A stretch of DNA of 64,000 bases from assembly GCA_964543545.1 (NCBI GenBank), contig CAZIYT010000007.1, positions 1-64,000 on the forward strand. Reading direction: 5' to 3'. The DNA comes from UBA4416 sp964543545 (GTDB taxonomy: Bacteria; Bacteroidota; Bacteroidia; B-17B0; Aurantibacillaceae). The translations under genes were made by a program, and so were the position numbers. Of the stretch, positions 9,269 to 16,383 are shown in pieces. Within the stretch, counting starts at the first letter, position 1; each line of letters begins with the position of its first letter. The notes beneath the pieces are model-generated. The model did not search any database. It was not told the DNA's origin and saw nothing but the letters and a program-made list of their open reading frames with translations.

Positions 9269-9985
9269 TCAGTTCTTGTGTTTTTCCGACAGCAGCTTGT
9301 AGTAATCCGCCGTTTTATAAAGTAACACATTATCGATCTTTTCAAGATCTTTTTCTTTGGCCCAGGGAAAATCTACCGGGAAACCGAAATTTTCATCCGC
9401 TTTCGGCTCACCGTATTTTTTCACAGCCTGGGTAAATAATCGTTTTTTGAGGCTTTTGTTTAAAAAACCGGCATCCGTGAGCCTCATCGTAAACAGGTAG
9501 CCGATGCCGCTTCCCATATTATAGCGTTCGTTGTAAAAGGAGTGGTAAATATCGTTGCCCGCATCAATTTTCAGGTCGCAGAACAAAAAATCGCCGAAGC
9601 CTGTCTTGATCAGGGGCGCCGACCACCCACCTTCCAGGCGTTTCCGGGCGGCATTGGTTTCCGTAATGCCGGGCAGATCGAGCAGATCCACATAGTCAAA
9701 GGGATCAACGGTAGAAAACAGGCCGCCTGCATAGCTGCAAAAGCCTCCTTCATCCTGAATAAAGCCGGCATAATCCTTATTTAAGCCTTCGAGGTAGGCA
9801 TGTGTGCTTTCCGGAACCGCTTTATTCAGCACCCTGGTCTTTTTATATTTGCTTATAAAGCTCTGTAATGGAAAATAACTGTATGCCATTTGATGTGATC
9901 TGAAATCGTGCTCTGCTACTCTAAAATTAACAATAATATAGGCTTTATCTGAGAAATCCACAACACTTTTAACGAAATTAAACAT
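9269..9985 (-). CDS. GAD-like/DUF1851-type protein (T6SS-immunity-like)
   Basis: 238 residues. The stretch VPESTHAYLEGLNKDYAGFIQDEGGFCSYAGGLFSTVDPFDYVDLLDL resembles the GAD-like domain in layout, and SAPLIKTGFGDFLFCDLK resembles DUF1851, a pairing found in Tdi1-like immunity proteins of type VI effectors and in many stand-alone proteins. No effector or secretion gene is adjacent, so an immunity role is not supported here. A more likely start is Met33 (9889, beginning MAYSYFPLQSF), because the first 32 residues look unlike the family. Family call is from memory of sequence character and is moderate. Confidence 0.5.
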   Translation of the reverse strand: MFNFVKSVVDFSDKAYIIVNFRVAEHDFRSHQMAYSYFPLQSFISKYKKTRVLNKAVPESTHAYLEGLNKDYAGFIQDEGGFCSYAGGLFSTVDPFDYVDLLDLPGITETNAARKRLEGGWSAPLIKTGFGDFLFCDLKIDAGNDIYHSFYNERYNMGSGIGYLFTMRLTDAGFLNKSLKKRLFTQAVKKYGEPKADENFGFPVDFPWAKEKDLEKIDNVLLYKTADYYKLLSEKHKN

Positions 9986-10051
9986 CTGTAAATCAGCTTT
10001 TTAAAAATAAAAATTATTTTATTACCGGCCAAAATATAGCCTGAAAAGGCG

Positions 10052-10059
10052 TATATTTG
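10052..10059 (+). promoter_or_regulatory. -7 element of the rpsA promoter
   Basis: TATATTTG matches the Bacteroidota -7 consensus TAnnTTTG. Transcription would start near 10065, giving a leader of about 92 nt before rpsA. No clear -33 TTTG is seen at 19-21 bp upstream. Confidence 0.6.
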
Positions 10060-10063
10060 TAGC

Positions 10064-10134
10064 CCGATTTTTAATTAAGGTAAAAGTCGGTACCAAAACC
10101 ATAAACTAACCTCTTCGGTAACCTTAATTTACCG
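10064..10134 (+). promoter_or_regulatory. Structured rpsA leader, two hairpins with complementary loops
   Basis: Hairpin 1 pairs CCGATTTT (10064-10071) with AAAAGTCGG (10082-10090), one bulged G. Hairpin 2 pairs CGGTAA (10116-10121) with TTACCG (10129-10134) and can extend by two pairs. The loop of hairpin 1 contains ATTAAGG (10074-10080) and the loop of hairpin 2 is exactly CCTTAAT (10122-10128), so the loops can pair over 7 nt as a kissing interaction. The alternative is an 8-bp helix ATTAAGGT/ACCTTAAT that would open hairpin 2. A role in autogenous control of S1 is inferred from position only. Confidence 0.5.
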
Positions 10135-10156
10135 GATACAATTAACAAAAACAAAA

Positions 10157-11947
10157 ATGGCAGACAAAAATGCCCAAGTTGGAAATCCGGATTTTGACTG
10201 GAACTCTATTGGAAAAAAGAACGACAATTATTCATCTGACGAACGCAACAAATTAGATGAAATGTATGGTAAATCGTTGAGCTCAATTACGGACTCTCAA
10301 ACCATGCAAGGTACTGTGGTTGCTAAAAACAACCGCGAAGTAGTTGTAAACATCGGTTACAAATCAGACGGTGTGGTAGCTTTATCAGAATTCCGCTACA
10401 ATCCTGATCTGAAAGTAGGCGATTCTATCGAAGTGTTTATTGAAAAAGCAGAAGATACAAACGGTCAGCTGATCTTATCTCACAAAAAAGCACGTGCAGG
10501 TAAATCATGGGATCGCGTGAACGAAGCGCTTGCCAATGACGAGATCATCAAAGGCTTTGTAAAATGCCGTACCAAAGGTGGATTAATCGTAGACGTATTC
10601 GGTATCGAAGCATTCTTACCGGGTTCTCAGATCGATGTGAAACCTATCCGCGATTACGATATCTACGTTGGAAAAACGATGGAGTTCAAAGTGGTAAAAA
10701 TCAACAACGAATTCAAAAACGTGGTAGTTTCTCACAAAGCTTTAATTGAAGCTGAGATCGAAACTCAAAAACGTGATATCATCTCTAAACTGGAAAAAGG
10801 ACAAGTACTGGAAGGTGTTGTGAAAAACATCACATCTTATGGTGTGTTCATCGATTTAGGTGGTGTTGACGGTTTGATCCACATTACAGACTTATCATGG
10901 GGCCGTATTAACCACCCTGAAGAGATCGTTAAATTAGACGAGAAAATCCAGGTGGTAATTTTAGATTTCGATGACGACAAAAAACGCATCGCTTTAGGTC
11001 TGAAACAATTATCTGCTCACCCTTGGGAAGCGTTAAGCACCGACATCAAAGTGGGTGATAAAGTAAAAGGTAAAGTAGTTGTATTAGCTGACTACGGTGC
11101 ATTCGTTGAGATCGCACCAGGTGTAGAAGGTCTGATTCACGTATCTGAAATGTCATGGTCACAGCACTTACGCTCTGCTCAGGAGTTCCTGAAAGTAGGC
11201 GACGAAGTGGAAGCACAGGTGTTGACTTTAGACCGCGAAGAGCGCAAAATGAGCTTAGGTGTTAAGCAATTAACTCCTGATCCTTGGAATGTGATCATTG
11301 ATAAATATGCCAAAGGTTCTAAACACACAGGAACTGTTCGCAACTTCACCAACTTCGGTGTATTTGTTGAACTGGAAGAAGGTGTTGACGGCTTAGTGCA
11401 CATCTCTGATTTATCTTGGAGCAAAAAAATCAAACATCCTTCTGAGTTCTGCAAAGTAGGCGACAAAATGGATGTGGTTGTATTGGAAATCGATGGCGAG
11501 AACCGTCGTCTGTCTTTAGGCCACAAACAGCTGGAAGATAATCCTTGGGATGTTTTCGAAACAGTGTTCACCATTGATTCAATCCACCAGGGAACTATTA
11601 CTTCAGTAAATGATAAAGGCGCTACAGTAAGCTTAACTTACGGTGTGGAAGGCTTCTGCCCTGCACGTCACTTAGTGAAAGCTGATGGTACTACCGCTAA
11701 AATGGATGAAGTACTTGATTTCAAAGTAATCGAATTCAGCAAAGAAGCAAAACGCATTGTTGTTTCTCACGCTCGTCTGCACGAGGAAGTGAAAGAAGAA
11801 GCAAGAAAAGCAGACAAAGCGACTAAAGCTGCTGATTCTGAAGAAACCAAAAAAGCAGTGAAAAAAGTGAAAGATAACCAGGAGAAAACCACTTTAGGTG
11901 ATATCTCTGCTTTATCTGCACTGAAAGATAAAATGGAAGGTAAATAA
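10157..11947 (+). CDS. rpsA: 30S ribosomal protein S1
   Basis: 596 residues with six S1 (OB-fold) RNA-binding domains, the normal bacterial S1 arrangement. Domain starts can be followed by their signature strands: about residues 54 (GTVVAKNNREVVVNIG), 137 (GFVKCRTKGGLIVDVFG), 222 (GVVKNITSYGVFIDLGG), 307 (GKVVVLADYGAFVEIAPG), 394 (GTVRNFTNFGVFVELEEG) and 481 (GTITSVNDKGATVSLTYG). Domains 3-6 carry GLIHI/VS(D/E)(L/M)SW. The C-terminus ends in a Lys/Glu-rich tail. S1 brings mRNA to the 30S subunit; this matters in Bacteroidota, where Shine-Dalgarno sequences are rarely used. Preceded by a structured leader and followed by two hairpins that should terminate transcription. Confidence 0.97.
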   Translation: MADKNAQVGNPDFDWNSIGKKNDNYSSDERNKLDEMYGKSLSSITDSQTMQGTVVAKNNREVVVNIGYKSDGVVALSEFRYNPDLKVGDSIEVFIEKAEDTNGQLILSHKKARAGKSWDRVNEALANDEIIKGFVKCRTKGGLIVDVFGIEAFLPGSQIDVKPIRDYDIYVGKTMEFKVVKINNEFKNVVVSHKALIEAEIETQKRDIISKLEKGQVLEGVVKNITSYGVFIDLGGVDGLIHITDLSWGRINHPEEIVKLDEKIQVVILDFDDDKKRIALGLKQLSAHPWEALSTDIKVGDKVKGKVVVLADYGAFVEIAPGVEGLIHVSEMSWSQHLRSAQEFLKVGDEVEAQVLTLDREERKMSLGVKQLTPDPWNVIIDKYAKGSKHTGTVRNFTNFGVFVELEEGVDGLVHISDLSWSKKIKHPSEFCKVGDKMDVVVLEIDGENRRLSLGHKQLEDNPWDVFETVFTIDSIHQGTITSVNDKGATVSLTYGVEGFCPARHLVKADGTTAKMDEVLDFKVIEFSKEAKRIVVSHARLHEEVKEEARKADKATKAADSEETKKAVKKVKDNQEKTTLGDISALSALKDKMEGK

Positions 11948-11959
11948 TCCAACCAAACA

Positions 11960-11995
11960 AATCAGGTGACTGAGCGTAGTCGAAGTCACCTGATT
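11960..11995. terminator. Hairpin after rpsA, TGAGCGTAGTCGAAG loop class
   Basis: A 12-bp perfect stem AATCAGGTGACT/AGTCACCTGATT around the loop GAGCGTAGTCGA, 13 bp after the rpsA stop. No strong T-run follows, so it may protect the 3' end rather than terminate. Loop sequence is shared with hairpins at 8824, 47179 and 47235. Confidence 0.6.
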
Positions 11996-12037
11996 TAAAA
12001 GACAATCATCTGGCACGGGTTGCCTAATGAGAAATAC

Positions 12038-12106
12038 TAAAAATCACGCCATGGTTTTTAGTTTTTGAGAGCCAAGCCCTTCACGATCCATCGTGAGGGG
12101 TTTTTG
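12038..12106 (+). terminator. Intrinsic terminator with preceding hairpin
   Basis: Stem CCCTTCACGAT/ATCGTGAGGGG (12077-12100) followed by TTTTT. A second hairpin CTAAAAA...TTTTTAG (12038-12062) lies directly in front. Probably the true rpsA terminator. Confidence 0.8.
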
Positions 12107-12436
12107 GTTTTATAGAACGCAGATGACGCGGATTGTTATGATCAATATGATGAGACAATAGAACACAGATTTGAGTGGATGTGGCGGATGCCACGGATTA
12201 GAACAACCTCCAAAGGAGGGGAATCGGAACAGCTTCGCGCCTCCGCGCCTTTGCGAGAGTATTTCTCTATGATACTTGTTCCCTATGATCTCTCTGGTCT
12301 TATATGGTATACTCTGTTCCCTATATTTTCTATGTCTCTATGTGGTTTAAGAAATGGAAGGTAATTTTCAATTCCGGAGTGGACTGGCAGCAATTTTGAA
12401 GAGAATACATAAGCTAATTATCTAAAAGCTGCAGCT
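12107..12436. repeat. Non-coding stretch of degenerate intergenic repeats
   Basis: No credible gene. The DNA is a patchwork of repeat fragments: GAACGCAGATGACGCGGATT at 12115, GTGGCGGATGCCACGGATTAG at 12180, TCCGCGCCTTTGCGAGAG near 12240, and CTATGTCTCTATGTGGTTT at 12331, which is the reverse complement of one end of the palindromic repeat at 34671. It looks like the graveyard of several palindromic repeat families. Confidence 0.5.
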
Positions 12437-12652
12437 ATGAAATCTTCCCTTATCCTATCCATCCTTGCGGCAGGCGCTTTATTTGCCTCCTGCAAAAAAG
12501 AATATGTGTGCGAATGCACCAACCCCGGAGGCACGCTCACCGCTTTCCGCACCAAAGACACGAAGAAGCGGGCAGAGCAAAAATGCGAAGATTACTATAA
12601 CCAGAATTACGGCAGCGTCGTTTTCAATGAAACTTCCTGTAAGATCCGCTAA
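12437..12652 (+). CDS. Small lipoprotein of unknown function
   Basis: 71 residues. A lipoprotein signal peptide ends with lipobox FASC (Cys19), followed by KKEYVCECTNPGG and a charged C-terminal part with three more cysteines (Cys26, Cys50, Cys68). The paired cysteines suggest disulfides in the envelope. Similar tiny lipoproteins beginning CKK.Y.C.C are seen in this phylum, but I know no function. Monocistronic, between repeats and a membrane-protein gene. Confidence 0.6.
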   Translation: MKSSLILSILAAGALFASCKKEYVCECTNPGGTLTAFRTKDTKKRAEQKCEDYYNQNYGSVVFNETSCKIR

Positions 12653-12766
12653 GCGCAGGCCAGATAAATTTGCGTGGCTTTTGGAAAAGGCCTGTCAGGC
12701 GGCTGTCGTTGATGATATTTAATTCCGCTTATTCCTTTATCTTTCAAATAACCTTACCTTTACAAC

Positions 12767-13255
12767 ATGGAAGACGACAAAGAATTGTATGCCGCTTACT
12801 TCGGGCGGAGCGCTGATTATTACCTCGATGTGCTGGAGAGGTTCAGAAGCGGACAACAATTCGTCTTTAATCCCTATGCCTTGCTGCTTGGCCTGATCTG
12901 GTTTCTTTTCCGGAAAATGTACCGCGAAGCCCTGATGTTCTTTGCCATCTCCGCTCTGTTGGGCTTGATGCAGGCTTACTTTTTTCGCCTGCCGGCCATT
13001 GCTGCCCACCAGCAGTCCATCGGCTTTGTTGTGACGATCCTGCTGAATTTGTCTTATGGTGTATTCGGAAATTACCTGTACATGCGCAAAGCCATTACGG
13101 AGGTGGAGTTTGCCAAAAGCCAATCGGCTAATAAGGAAGAAGTGCTGGGTTATTTAAGCAACAAAGGAGGAACCACCATGCACCCGGTATTTATTTTAAT
13201 TATCCTCTTCCTGGTGTATATGTTGCTGCTCAAGCACTATGCCGGTGTTTTATAG
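12767..13255 (+). CDS. DUF2628-like membrane protein
   Basis: 162 residues. The N-terminal soluble part (AAYFGRSADYYLDVLERFRSGQQFVFNPYALLLGLIWFLFRKMYREA) has the character of DUF2628: a short cytoplasmic segment leading into an FNPYALLLGLIWFLFRKMY-type first membrane span. Four hydrophobic segments follow at about residues 42-55, 58-75, 86-105 and 141-158. Function unknown. It ends 5 bp before the convergent oxidoreductase gene. Confidence 0.6.
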   Translation: MEDDKELYAAYFGRSADYYLDVLERFRSGQQFVFNPYALLLGLIWFLFRKMYREALMFFAISALLGLMQAYFFRLPAIAAHQQSIGFVVTILLNLSYGVFGNYLYMRKAITEVEFAKSQSANKEEVLGYLSNKGGTTMHPVFILIILFLVYMLLLKHYAGVL

Positions 13256-13260
13256 CAGAC

Positions 13261-13791
13261 TCACAAGCGGTTGAGCGCCTCAACCAGTTTTTTTAATTGT
13301 GTATGGAGAGCTCCGTTGATCACACGGCCTTCCGCATCCAGCTTCGATTTCACACCTGGTATGTGAAGGCAGGCATCATCCGTGGTTTTCACGCCAAGGG
13401 TTTTCATCACTAATACTAAAGATTCATGCGCTTTCTCTCCCGAGCTGGAAGCTGTGATTAAAGCAACAGGTTTATCGGAAAATACCGTCGTTGATACCGT
13501 CCATTCCAGGGCATTTTTTAAGATGCCCGGCAGGCTGAACACATATTCGGGGGTGCAGATCAGCACGCCATCGGCAGCGGCAATAGCCTTCCTGAATCCG
13601 GTGACGGAAGGAGGCGTCTGCTCCTCCGTCATATCCTGGTTGAAATAGGGAAGCTCCGTTAAGTTTGTGTAAAGATTCAGCTCCCAGTTAGCGCCAGCAA
13701 TGGCTTCCAGGGCTTTAATGATCTGTAAATTGGCTGATACCTGCCGCGTGCTGCCGCAAATGGCCAGGATCTTTTTGGGAAAGGAGTTCAT
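13261..13791 (-). CDS. NAD(P)H-dependent FMN reductase
   Basis: 176-residue flavodoxin-fold reductase. FMN-phosphate-binding loop near the N-terminus: ILAICGSTRQVSANLQIIKAL (residues 8-28). The second FMN contact GVLICTPEYVFSLPGILKNALEW (about 95-117) is the family signature. Likely a flavin or quinone/azo reductase; the electron acceptor cannot be told. It is the first of no obvious operon: the next minus-strand gene upstream starts 31 bp away at 13822 and has no related function. Confidence 0.85.
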   Translation of the reverse strand: MNSFPKKILAICGSTRQVSANLQIIKALEAIAGANWELNLYTNLTELPYFNQDMTEEQTPPSVTGFRKAIAAADGVLICTPEYVFSLPGILKNALEWTVSTTVFSDKPVALITASSSGEKAHESLVLVMKTLGVKTTDDACLHIPGVKSKLDAEGRVINGALHTQLKKLVEALNRL

Positions 13792-13821
13792 ATTCCGGGA
13801 TTAGAAAAAGAGAGGAGAAGA

Positions 13822-14055
13822 TCAGGCTTTGGCTCCCTTCATCTGCATAAACATATCGTTGAATCGCAGCCTGACGGTTTCAATGAACGCCTCATTTACC
13901 AGGGCTTTCAGGCCATCAACGGATCTCACGTCTTCTACATAAAATTTAAATGCCTGCTCCATAGGACCGGCTTCAAATTTCAGGATGAATTTATCATTCA
14001 TCTGGAAAATGGAGATCGTCATGGAAGGATGGGGAATGGAATCAATGATGCGCAT
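13822..14055 (-). CDS. Small conserved-looking protein of unknown function
   Basis: 77 residues, no signal peptide or membrane span. It reads as a small alpha/beta domain (MTISIFQMNDKFILKFEAGPMEQAFKFYVEDV, then two helices ending in NDMFMQMKGAKA). Only 8 bp separate it from the upstream gene at 14064, so both are one operon. No function can be given. Confidence 0.55.
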   Translation of the reverse strand: MRIIDSIPHPSMTISIFQMNDKFILKFEAGPMEQAFKFYVEDVRSVDGLKALVNEAFIETVRLRFNDMFMQMKGAKA

Positions 14056-14063
14056 ACAAGGAA

Positions 14064-14507
14064 TTAATCTTTTTCAAAGGCTTTTTTAAAGTTCAACAGG
14101 TTTTTCAGTACGCCCATCGGCGTTGTGGCCCGGTCGCCGTCCTCGTGGATGCGGCCCAGGATGGATTTGGCAAGGGCAATAAAATGATGTTTTCCCGCCC
14201 TGGCCAGGGCTTCTTCCGCCTTGTCATCGCCGTTGACGATGTTGGCACAGGCCGCCCAGTCAAAGGCTTTGGCGTCGATCAGAAATTTAAAAGCTTTGGC
14301 ATCGTCCCAGATCGCATTGACAAAGGCAGCCAACACAAACTGCTTGCTTTCAATCAGGAATTTAAAGGCTTTCTTGTCGTCGCGGATCGCATCGAGCACC
14401 GCGAGCAGCTCCTTATAATCGTTGTTAACGAGCCAGTTGAATGCCGCTACATCGCCCTGGATGTGGCTACACAACTGTTCGATGGCATAAGTGGAGTAAT
14501 GTTTCAT
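14064..14507 (-). CDS. Helical repeat protein of unknown function
   Basis: 147 residues, all-helical, with three to four degenerate repeats of about 33 residues centred on FxWLVNND, KAFKFLIESK, KAFKFLIDAK, preceded by an AVLDAIRDD / AFVNAIWDD helix. The regular pattern suggests a small solenoid, perhaps for binding a partner. No family recognised. Lies upstream of the 77-residue gene in the same operon. Confidence 0.6.
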   Translation of the reverse strand: MKHYSTYAIEQLCSHIQGDVAAFNWLVNNDYKELLAVLDAIRDDKKAFKFLIESKQFVLAAFVNAIWDDAKAFKFLIDAKAFDWAACANIVNGDDKAEEALARAGKHHFIALAKSILGRIHEDGDRATTPMGVLKNLLNFKKAFEKD

Positions 14508-14629
14508 AGATAAGCCTGTGAGGACCTCTAAGGTACAAATAATTTCTGTTCCGCATTGGAAGGCAAGGGCAAAACAAGTTTCGGAAAGCGCGTTAAAAAG
14601 CGTTAAACCTCATTTTCGGCGATTGAAAT

Positions 14630-14652
14630 AATAGTTACATTCGCAAACTATT
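14630..14652. promoter_or_regulatory. Probable MarR operator
   Basis: Perfect 7-bp inverted repeat AATAGTT...AACTATT separated by 9 bp, 22 bp before the annotated start of the MarR-family gene. Size and symmetry fit a MarR dimer site, so autoregulation of the efflux operon is likely. Two direct copies of GCGTTAAA lie just upstream (about 14590-14608). Confidence 0.5.
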
Positions 14653-14674
14653 GCCTTTGTAAACAGTTGTATTT

Positions 14675-15292
14675 ATGCTTATTGACAATAAGGGGAAGCT
14701 AAATACGTTTTCCAAAGATTACTCTCACCAAAGACCTGATCCGATGTATAAAACAGAAACATCTTTAATGACAGATGATATGAAATTAAATGAAGAAACC
14801 AGCATCCCGGTTGGTACACGTGCTCTTATTCTTTCCAAGCTGTATTATAGCGTATTGAGTAAGAACCTGGAAAACCTGGATGTAGAGCGCTATTACTCTA
14901 TTCTCAACTTCCTGTATGAGAACAATGGCTGCAACCAACAATATATTTGCAACAATCTGGCAATTGATAAAACCGCCATGGTGAAAGTCATTGACTACCT
15001 CATCAAAGCCGGTTTTGTAGACAGGAATGTGAACCCGGAAGACAGGCGTGAGCATTTTATTGTGCTGACCAAAAAAGGCCTGAAACAAACCGAAGAGATC
15101 GTGAATTCATTTAAAGCCCTTGACGAAGACATCTTTGAAGGCGTTACACGGGAAGACCGCGAGACCTTTGAGAATGTGTTGACCCATCTGACGGCTCACC
15201 TGAAGCAGATGCCTTCTACCGACCTGTTCTTCAATTATAAAAAGACGGGCAGAAAAAAACGAAAACAGATCTCTACTTCCCAGGTTAAATAG
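14675..15292 (+). CDS. MarR-family transcriptional regulator of the efflux operon
   Basis: 205 residues as given; the family core begins about residue 45 (GTRALILSKLYYSVLSKNLENLDVERYYSILNFLYENNGCNQQYICNNLAIDKTAMVKVIDYLIKAGFVDRNVNPEDRREHFIVLTKKG), with the winged helix-turn-helix and the DRR wing motif characteristic of MarR. Starts at Met24 (14744), Met32 (14768) or Met36 (14780) would give a more usual length. It lies 23 bp before the RND adaptor gene and downstream of a palindromic operator, so it most likely represses its own operon and responds to an exported compound. The ligand is unknown. Confidence 0.88.
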   Translation: MLIDNKGKLNTFSKDYSHQRPDPMYKTETSLMTDDMKLNEETSIPVGTRALILSKLYYSVLSKNLENLDVERYYSILNFLYENNGCNQQYICNNLAIDKTAMVKVIDYLIKAGFVDRNVNPEDRREHFIVLTKKGLKQTEEIVNSFKALDEDIFEGVTREDRETFENVLTHLTAHLKQMPSTDLFFNYKKTGRKKRKQISTSQVK

Positions 15293-15315
15293 TAACCAGC
15301 AATACATCCCTATCT

Positions 15316-16383
15316 ATGAAAAAAATACCGAATTGGCTTATCGTTCTCGTGATCCTCGGATTGTTGATCGGCTCCAAGTTTCTCTTCTTTAGTAAGAAAG
15401 AAGACCCGGCCGCCGCAGCCAAAGGAAAAGGCAATGCGCCTATCGCTGTTAACTACTACGTGTTGCAGCCCGATACCTTTAATAACGATGTGTTTGCCAC
15501 CGGTAAGATCGGCGCCTTCAACCAGATCGAAATCCTGCCCGAAGTAAGCGGTAAAGTGACTTCTATCCTGTTTAAGGAAGGCGAAACGGTCAGCAAGGGC
15601 AGCCTCATGGTGAAGCTGAACGACGCCGACCTGCAGGCGCAATTGCTCAAGGCTAAAACACAGATGGAATTATCAGAGCTGAAGCTGGGAAGGCTGCAGA
15701 AACTGATTGCCATCAATGGCATCAGCCAGGAAGAGCTCGATGCGCAACAAAACGAGCTGAGTTCCTACAAGGCCGACCAGGCTTATATTACAGCACAGAT
15801 TGCCAAGACTAATATTGTAGCGCCTTTCACCGGTGTGGTTGGCCTTAAAAATATCAGCGAAGGTTCTTTCGTCTCATCGCAAACACCGATTGCCACGCTG
15901 GTACAGGTAAAACCTTTGTATGTGGAATTTTCGGTGCCTGAAAAATACAGCGCTCTCTTTGCGAAAGGCATCGACGTGAAATTCTCCAACGATAATCAGG
16001 TAACCGACAAAGCGGAGCAAGCCAGGATCTATGCCATCGAGCCGATGGTGGACGAGAATACCAAAACCATCCGTGCCAGGGCCATGTATGATGGCAACAG
16101 CTCATTTTACCCGGGAAGTTTTGTGAAAGTATATGCGGAGCTGGGGCAGGTTAAAAATGCCCTGTTGGTGCCGACACAATGTGTAATCCCGACATTGAAA
16201 GGACAAAAAGTATTTGTTGTAAAAAATAATACCGCTACAGAAGTGCCTGTTACCATTGGTGTCAGAACGGATACAAAGATCCAGATCCTGGAAGGCCTGC
16301 AGCCCGGAGATACCATCGTGACCACCGGGTTACTGTCAGTAAAGAAAGATGCTAAACTCAAACTCTTAAAACAAAGCAGGTAA
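15316..16383 (+). CDS. RND efflux periplasmic adaptor (membrane fusion protein)
   Basis: 355 residues. One N-terminal membrane segment (NWLIVLVILGLLIGSKFLFF) anchors it in the inner membrane. The lipoyl/barrel-sandwich region (ATGKIGAFNQIEILPEVSGKVTSILFKEGETVSKGSLMVKLND), a helical hairpin (about residues 108-155), the second half-lipoyl (TNIVAPFTGVVGLKNISEGSFVSSQTPIATLVQ) and the beta-barrel domain follow in the usual order. It bridges pump and outer-membrane channel. Its stop codon overlaps the start of the pump gene by 1 bp. Confidence 0.93.
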   Translation: MKKIPNWLIVLVILGLLIGSKFLFFSKKEDPAAAAKGKGNAPIAVNYYVLQPDTFNNDVFATGKIGAFNQIEILPEVSGKVTSILFKEGETVSKGSLMVKLNDADLQAQLLKAKTQMELSELKLGRLQKLIAINGISQEELDAQQNELSSYKADQAYITAQIAKTNIVAPFTGVVGLKNISEGSFVSSQTPIATLVQVKPLYVEFSVPEKYSALFAKGIDVKFSNDNQVTDKAEQARIYAIEPMVDENTKTIRARAMYDGNSSFYPGSFVKVYAELGQVKNALLVPTQCVIPTLKGQKVFVVKNNTATEVPVTIGVRTDTKIQILEGLQPGDTIVTTGLLSVKKDAKLKLLKQSR

